In this document: positions 51,901 to 60,900 of the stretch, piece by piece
Layout of the letters: each line of letters begins with the position of its first letter
Numbering within the stretch: the stretch's first letter is position 1
Source: Pontederia crassipes
Taxonomy: Eukaryota; Streptophyta; Magnoliopsida; Commelinales; Pontederiaceae
Length of the DNA: 64,000 nt
Assembly: GCA_030549335.1 (NCBI GenBank)
Contig: CM060193.1
Span: 41,773,391 to 41,837,390 of the forward strand
Direction of reading: 5' to 3'
Notes under the pieces: model-generated
Told to the model about the DNA's origin: nothing
What the model saw: the letters and a program-made list of their open reading frames with translations, nothing else
The model's database searches: none
Position numbers and translations under genes: made by a program

Positions 51901-54900
51901 CTTGCGAGTTTCAACAAGCAAAAGTTAAATTTATGGATAACAGATAAGATTAATTAATCCTTTCCATCAAAAAGGGAAATAGTATACAATTGTAAATGTC
52001 TTCACATTTCCACATCAACAAATTTATTTTCTAGTCGCTCACCCAGGGACAAAAGTAAATATTTTTTTTTCTTTGAGAGGGAGGAGTGGGGGCTTGGTCC
52101 CCAGTACTTTTTTTCAACCTTTAATCGGACTACAAAAATATGAAAAAGCTTTGAAGTTAAGGAAAGATTTGGTCCTCCTAATTTATGCCAAGTTAAACCA
52201 AAGTAAAGTATGGGTATTATGACTACTAGATTTATGTACATTGCTGCAAAAACAAAAATGGCTTCTTATGTTATTTTTTATTATAATTAAGTTATCTTCT
52301 CCTTTTACAATTATCCAGGTAATTACTTGATAAATTAGTAAAAATTCACTTTGTTCTCTAGTAGATAAACTGTATTTTCTTTTTGAACTTATGGTTTTAT
52401 ATACAACAACAACAACAACAAAGTCTTATCCCACTAGGTGGGGTCGGCTACATGGATCATACGACGTCATATTCGTTGATCCATGTTCATAAGATTCGAT
52501 AGGATTTTATGCTGGCTGTCGGAGCCTAACACAATCCTCCTCCTTTATCCGGGCTTGGGACCGGCTATAAAATATAGGCGGAGTTGGGAAAATGGCTTCC
52601 AATGTGAAAAAATTCAAAAGATCATTGTCACCTCATCAAGTATGGGCTTTAGCTCCTTGAATCGAGCATCGGCAAGGTCGAAAACATCTTTTCGAAGCTC
52701 CTAATTCAAGATATATATATGGATTGTCGGATTAAAAAAAGGAAATAGTTATCTTTATTTCTTGTGTTTTGATTTTCACATAGCAGTGTTTTGATTAAAA
52801 GTTTTGGTCAGTAACCAATCATAAAAGACTACTATTTACAATAGGGAAAAAGATAAATGACAATCCAAAGGTGAAAACAGCAGAGTGATTTTGCCAAAAA
52901 AACCTTGAAACTGAAGTATAAGCACAATTGTAGGTTAAGTTTCCACATCAATAAGGATGTCTTATACATGAGCCAAATAACTCAGGAGATTTTTGAAGGG
53001 GAAAGAAAGTTAGAAGGAAAGTAAAGATAAATCATACACTAGACTCACCTTTCCAGTATGTTGAGTGTGTTCATGTGCAGCCATTTGCCAATACATACAT
53101 GTTCTTCTGTAGAAGTCTTTCAAAGATTCTCCAGGCACTGGAGTTCTTTGTGAAATCTAGTTATCACATGTTCTTCAGTATGGTTTTATATGACATTGAT
53201 AAATATTTGTTATCACATAATGCAAGAATGATTTATATAGTAATTACAGGATGAAATCTAGTTAGATATTTTCAACTTTATATTAAAAAGTTAAGTGAAA
53301 ATTATAATGAGTTTGATTGGAGATGATCATTATGTTTTGAAGAGTGATTCATCTTTCAAATATGTTTTGTGAAAAAATATGGTGCTTTTTGAATATTTAT
53401 TAGAATTGTCTAATTTTATAAGTCCCCAAATCACCCTTATTCTTGTTCTGGCTCTGTCCCTAGACACACAATACATGATCACGTGGATTGGTCGTTTCAC
53501 ATTTTTATTTAAGATTATTGTTTTTGTTGGCAAACCATCATGACTGTAAGCATGGATGTCAGAATTTCTTTAGGATATCACCAGGATTTTGCTTTGCGGA
53601 TGCCCTTGCGTCTCTGGCTCTTCGACGTCAAGATATGAAACGTGGATCTGGAAGTGATCCTACCGATTGGAATGTCACTGGAGCCTCTATCTGCTACTTA
53701 GCTTTTGAGGTTTTTCTTTGTTTACTATGGCAATCAGATATTTACTAAGAGTTATTTAATTCCTTTTTTTTCTTTCTACTCGTCTTCAATAAAGATAATG
53801 GAAACCTACCTTCTCGAATGGTCTTCTAATATATCATTTAAAAATTCAAATAAGGTAAGTCATATTCACTTGTACCTAAAACTCTTTCAGCAGGTTATTC
53901 TTGTCTTCATTTTTGACTTGCTGTTCTTATATGCCGTAGACACTGCTTTTTGGTTGAGATATGAATATAGGATTAACACATCTATAAAATTATTAATAAT
54001 CTTATAGGAAATGATAAGTAGGAATATCAATATTAAATTGTCAAAGAGTATGATAAAGATAATACTATCTTTTTGCATTATTCAGTACATCACTGTGCCA
54101 TATCGCACATGTTACAGCCTCTGTATCAAACGATAACTTTGTTCCATGTTTTTTATGGTTCATATTTGATCCCTTCATATTACACATGTTTCGGCATATA
54201 GTAGAACATTTGTACCATGTCTGAGGATGGTTGCCACAGGTAAAGATATGAGAACTGAGAACGCACTTGACAACTAGGAAAAAACTTGCCAACAAATCAG
54301 AACCGTAATGAAGTGGAAATTGGAATGAGAACTAGTTAGGATTGGACTCTTTTTCATAAGTTTATGATGAATCTTCAAGGTAATATCATGGTGATAACCT
54401 GCTGTAGTTACTTCATTGCACCACGTCCAAATTTGAGGGGCCAAGAAAATTGTGGAGAGTAACTAGATGTACCAGGTTACCTTTGGATGATTTAGATTTT
54501 TTTTCCTTTTTAGTTAGGCAGAGATCTTGAAATCTCATAGCTGGTTTAAATCTTAGAAAATATGTACTTGACTTTTATGTTATTTTCTCTCTTTCATAGA
54601 AAGGTTAAAAAACTTCTAGGACCAAGTGCAACAATGAATACAACAAACAACAACAACAACAAAGCCTTATCCCACTAGGTGGGGTCGGCTACATGGATCA
54701 TACGACGCCATTCGTTGATCCATGTTCATAAGATTCGACAGGATTTTATGTTGGCTGTCGGGGCCTAACACAACCCTCCTCCTTTATCCGGGCTTGGGAC
54801 CGGCTATAAAATATAGGCGGAGTTATCATGGTGATTTAATTTGCTTAAAATGTTGCATATTACTTCCCCTCAACTGCTAATTGACTTGGTCCAAATCGAA

Positions 54901-57900
54901 CTATTGAACTTGATTAAATGGTGATTGAAGTTGATTAAATTATGATCAGATCTTCTAATGCTCACTAGCTCAACTCCAAACATTGGTCTTCATATTAATT
55001 ATGTTTATTGTTTTAATTTTTCTATATAACCAATATGGATAACTGGTACTACGAAATGTGATTAATTATGAAGATTGTAAACTCTAACTTGGAGGTAATA
55101 TATTTATTCATTGTTTATTTACATTGAAAAATACTTTTTAATGCAAAAGGAAGAATCACACAATTCTCGAACCTCCGGACCCATCCCAATCCTACCTCAG
55201 AAAACTACCTAGACAACCTTGCTAATATCTCTAAAAAATGAAGTAATTCAAGAATTTAACCAATACCATCAGTAAAGTAGAAATTCGAATGAGTATGGAC
55301 AAAAGCCAGATTACTATGGAAGTTGCATTAGTTATAGTGAAAAGAAACAAATGATATATAAGCATTTCACTGAAAACCATGGAAGTACTACATTGTGCAT
55401 TCAGATTTACAAGTTGCAGAGAAGAAAATTAGTTCTTGGAATACCACTTTCCATGTGAAGAAGAAAAAACTAATGTGCAAAGTGTACCTGATAGAAACCA
55501 ACTGAGTTGAACCCTAAGCTTAAGTTCAGCAACCCAATGGAAATTCCATTCAGAATTCCAAAACCCATAACAGCTCTTGGATCAAAAGGTTTATGCTCAA
55601 AAAGTTTCATCCATAATGCCAGGTGAAGAGAACAAAAGGTCACCAAGAGATGCCAGCTCGTCAAGGTGGTAGCAAATGTGAATCCAAGAGTGCAACAATG
55701 AATATAAAGAAAAATTAAGAAACATATAGAAATGTGACACATCTTTCTTCTACATACTTGTGTCACTGTAAGAGCAAATGAGCAATAATGTTTTCAATAG
55801 AATGGATTCAATTTTTGTTTTCTTTTTAAAATTAGGGATTAGTACTTAGTAACTACTTTAAAATGTACAATATGAGGGCATATCTAGATTAACTTGATAT
55901 TTTCAGATAGTGACGAATTTCATACATAGTAAATGGTAAATAATTCAAGCAGAATGGATTAGCAATTAGTTACTACTCTCAAACCTAATATTATTGGCAT
56001 CTGACCACCACACCCACGTAAATAAGCTTGATTCTTCAGATGGTGACAAATTTGCATACAATAAATCTTAAATTGTTGTATTCTCATCTAGCACATGAAG
56101 TTGCATTTTGAACTTTAAGGTTGCTGGAAAGATCATTATGTCATCAAAACATGACAGATTTATGGAATCAAAACTTGACAGATTCTTTGAATTCTATTTT
56201 AAGAACATACAGCATGCCTGCACCCAAGGAATGTGAACCTTGTAATTGTATTGTTAGACTTCGTTTATTCATTAATACTGTTGAATTCTAGAATAATCAA
56301 GATGTAAACTGTATGTTCTCCTTAAATATGTATGGTCTTAATATTTGAACACAAGAGTAATCAAGCTTGTAAATTATAAATCTGCCTTGGTATTTATATC
56401 ATAATTTGCAAGGACATTGTACTTTTACCCAGCTAATTTTTTTACCTTGTTTGTCATAGAGTATCATCTACTTCCTTTGCACAATTGCATTTGAAGTTCT
56501 TTCTCCTCAAAAGCTAAACATGGGAATGATGTGGGAATGGTGGAAAAGTTTTCTCTCGCGCCAACATGATGTATCAAAAAGTCATTATCAGCCTCTCTTG
56601 GGACCACTTGATGATGCTTCAACCATTGATGAGGATATTGATGTTAAAGCTGAGCGGCATAGGGTACTCAGTGGAAATGTTGACAAAGCATTAATTTATC
56701 TGTATAATTTGCGCAAGGTGTCCACTTTTCTCTGCTTAACGCATTTTACTTTTATTATTGAGGACAATTTTATCCCCACAGGAAACGAAAATAAATTTAC
56801 AATCCTTTTATGTAATTCAACTTAAAGTTGCGGTCCTAATGGTTTACATCTTATCTTTCACTTTACCAGATATATCCGTCACAAAGAAACCGTATAGCGA
56901 AAGTTGCAGTTCATTCCTTAACTTTTGCCGTTCAAGAAGGTGAATGCTTTGGCTTCCTTGGGACAAATGGTGCAGGAAAGACCACAACGTTGTCCATGTT
57001 AACTGGTATATGTTCTTATTTAATTAAGCTTGAACAGTCGGCATTATATCCTCCCCTCTATGGTCGTGTCTTGATTAAGTGTGACAGTAGGTTAAGGGAG
57101 GACCTTAAAGTATTCCCTCCTAAAATTAAGATAAGTTCACCATGAATATACAAGGTCTTTCATTCCTCATCTATTTAATCTGCAAGGAAACCATAGATTT
57201 CTTTTTTCCTGGATTTATGCACATTCAAGCATATTCATGCAATACACTTCAATGTCAGCTTTATCTGATTTGGTCTTTGGAGATGTGGCACATGGTTTAT
57301 TATAAAGTATAATGCAGGAGAAGAGAGTCCAACTGATGGAACTGCATACATATTTGGCAATGACATAAGAATTCATCCGAGAGCTGCTCGCCAGCATGTA
57401 AATTTTATCAGCCAGTTTTTTTTTATATGCAAATATGCCTCCATATTAGTGTACAAAAATGACCTCTCTTTCGCATCACAGATTGGCTACTGTCCACAAT
57501 TTGATGCGCTTATGGAGTTTTTGACTGCACGTGAGCATCTTGAGCTTTATGCAAAAATAAAGGGTGTGCCAGATGACAGTATCGATGAGGTAAAAGATAA
57601 TGTTGATCCACCGTTTCAGCATTTATTAGTTGCCATAATTGTTCCTTCTAGTTCCTCTTTTCTTGTAAAATTTCAGTCCCATATAACTGACCCCTCCAAT
57701 AAAATTTAGGTTGTCAATGAGAAGTTACTGGAGTTTGACTTGTGGAAGCATGCAGATAAACCATCATATTCTTTGAGTGGGGGAAACAAACGGAAGCTGT
57801 CTGTTGCTATAGCAATGATTGGGAATCCTCCCATAGTGATTCTTGATGAACCGTCTACTGGTAAGTTACCATGTGTACGGCATGTGTATGGGGTTGGCTT

Positions 57901-60900
57901 AAAATTGACATCATAATATTGTGTCTTCCATTCTTTTCTTTATTCAATTCACAATATGGCTTCAGTATATATTCTTGATTTCTAAATGAATGCTTCTTTC
58001 TTGATCTAATTGCTATAGGTATGGATCCCCTTGCAAAGCGATTTATGTGGGATGTCATATCTCACTTATCAACAAGGCAAGGAAAGACTGCAGTGATACT
58101 AACTACTCATAGCATGAATGAAGCTCAGGCACTTTGTACGAGGATTGGTATCATGGTATTTGTTTCAAGATTTTATTTGACCTCGCAAAAAATTCAAATA
58201 AAAAGGTTAATATGATAGTTCATGATACTAATAAGATTATTTATTTTCACCTTCTGTCTGACAAAGGTCGGTGGTCAGTTAAAATGCATTGGGAGCCCAC
58301 AATACTTGAAAACCCGTTTTGGAGATCATCTAGAACTTGAGGTAATCTGTGACTTAGTGAGTACTATTATATTATGGCATATCGTTACTCTTTTTTCCTT
58401 CTTTTCAGGTAAAGCCTTCTATTGTTAGCTCCATTGAGCTAGAAAACCTATGTAGAACAATTCAAGAAATCCTCTTTGACTTTCCAAATCATACAAGAAG
58501 TATTCTTGCTGAAATTGAAGTTTGCATTGGTGTTGATGGGATATTAACATCAGCAAATGCATCAGAAATCTGTCTAACAAAGGAAATGATAGTTTTAGTC
58601 GCTCGCACGCTTGGAAATGAAGAGTCCATTGAGCCAATTATATCTTCTTTGCCTACTAAAGATGGTTTATTTCTTGAACAGTTATCTGAGCAGCTACTTC
58701 GTGATGGTATTAGCCTTACCCAGTATCGAATCTTCTATAGTCCCTCTTGTTTTTCTTTTAATGTTCGCTTACCTTACTGTTTCTTCCTTGCAATCGCTTT
58801 CCAGTCTGTTGTTCCTGCATTCATATTTACACTAACAACTTTTACTTCGCTATTCTAGTGCTGGTTCTCTAGTTACTTTTTTTCATGCGAGTAGTAATTT
58901 TTCATTATGTTCCTTCTGCCCTTGTGTACTTACTGTCTTTTTTCATTTCTGTAGTCCCCATGTCTGTCAAGGGTATTTTATTTCTCACTTTAATAGAGTC
59001 GGTGATTTTGACATCAAATGATGCACATTATAGGCCAGTAACCTAATAAGCATGCAAATTTGAAAAGTGCCACTTGAATTAGGTGAGCCATACAACTGCT
59101 TACAGATCAAGAAACTAGCAGGTGACAAACAAACTTTGAAGAGTTCCAATACTACAACTCACGTCATACTTTGACAATCTTCGTGTGTCTTCAACTTTTA
59201 CAAAGAAACAACCAGAACATGTCCTAGACGTCTCAATGACAAATTGTTCCAGTTTCAATGAATGCTGGAATGATTTACAACTTTGGTTAATCATCCTTTC
59301 TCCCCTCAAAACAAGTTGCACCAAATGATCTTCATGCTCATGAAAACTTGTATTTCAGAACAGCTTGAGTCCAACAAAATAGGGCCGAGAAACTTGTTTA
59401 AGTTTTCAGATCTAGTATAGTAGTTATAATCCCTTCCCAACAATACTAGAATATTCTATCAAAAAAATAATAATAATAGAATATGAAAAGTGCAATCTCA
59501 CGATGCATTTCAACCATGTTTGCTTACATTATTTGTTAGTACCCCTAAAAAAAACGTCATCAACTTCAAAACACGGACTTGATTAAGTAGCTGCTATTCA
59601 ACACAAATTGCATAGTGTGTGCTAATCAACTCAATGGAAATACTGGTTTGAGGAGCATTGAAACCTCAGACATCATACCTTAAAGATCAATGAAAAGTAC
59701 GAAAATCATTTATTAGAATGGGGTTTGAATTTGCATCTTCAAAGACTCCACCAATGAACAGTTGACTTTGACTTGGTGTTAATCCTGATGTCCAGAAGGC
59801 TACTTCTAACTTATTAAATTCTATGAGAGGCGCATAAAGACTTTTAAACATCTTACAACAGTAACTACTCTGGGGTTTGATCCTGAGACATTCATATTTC
59901 GGTGTTGAACCCACTAACCAGTTGGTCCAACTGTTAATTCGAATAAATAATTGTATGGTGGATTCTCTTTAGACATAATGATATCTTCTAAAACCCTAAA
60001 ATATTTCGTCTTGCTGATGTTTTCAATATGCTGATATCCATGTTCTCTTTTGGCTTCTTTGACTAGGTGGTATACCCTTGAGAATATTTGCAGAATGGTG
60101 GTTGGCTAAAGAGAAGTTTGTTTTAATTGATTCGTTCATCCTTTCATCATTTCCTGGATCTACATTTCATGGGTCTAGTGGATTAAGCATCAAGTACCAG
60201 GTATCAGGTTCAATGAAGTATATTATACTCAGTTTCCATTTATTTGATCTGTATGGTTTAGTTGATTGTCTTGTGAATATCATTTAGTCATGTATTTGTT
60301 ATCATTTGTATTAATTTTTGTGTTCCTTTCCGTTTCTTATATAGTCTCATCCATGAGATACCAGTTTTATGGCATGTTAGTATGCACATCTAGATAATGC
60401 TTCTTTTGGAGCAACCATTCACTCTTTTGCAGAGAACTATTTATTCTGCCAAAAGAATCATGCTACTATCACTTAGAATCTTGAGGATAGAAGCTTGCAG
60501 CTTTATCATGATACTTTTATATTGAGGATAACTTCATACCACAGTTTGAAGAAAAAATCCCTTTGTTTCGTCGAATTCCAGAAAAAATGCCTTCAGATCT
60601 TCCAGTATTTCAGTGAAGAAAATCCTTTAACCTAGTTTTTAGGTTAGCACTAAATCGTCTACCTCATATGTTAAAGAACCCAACCAAAGTTTGAGTTATC
60701 ATTGATCGAGGCTGAAGGAATTTTTTTCCATAAGGACAATGAATATGAAGTACAGATTCCTCACACAAATGTCGACCATCTCACAGCATTAGCTGCTGCA
60801 ACAGTTAATTTCATAATATGTGAAACCTCAAATTCTTTTTTCTCAAGTACCATGAAATAATGTCCTCAAATTCCTTCATTATTTTTTAAACCTCGTTTTA

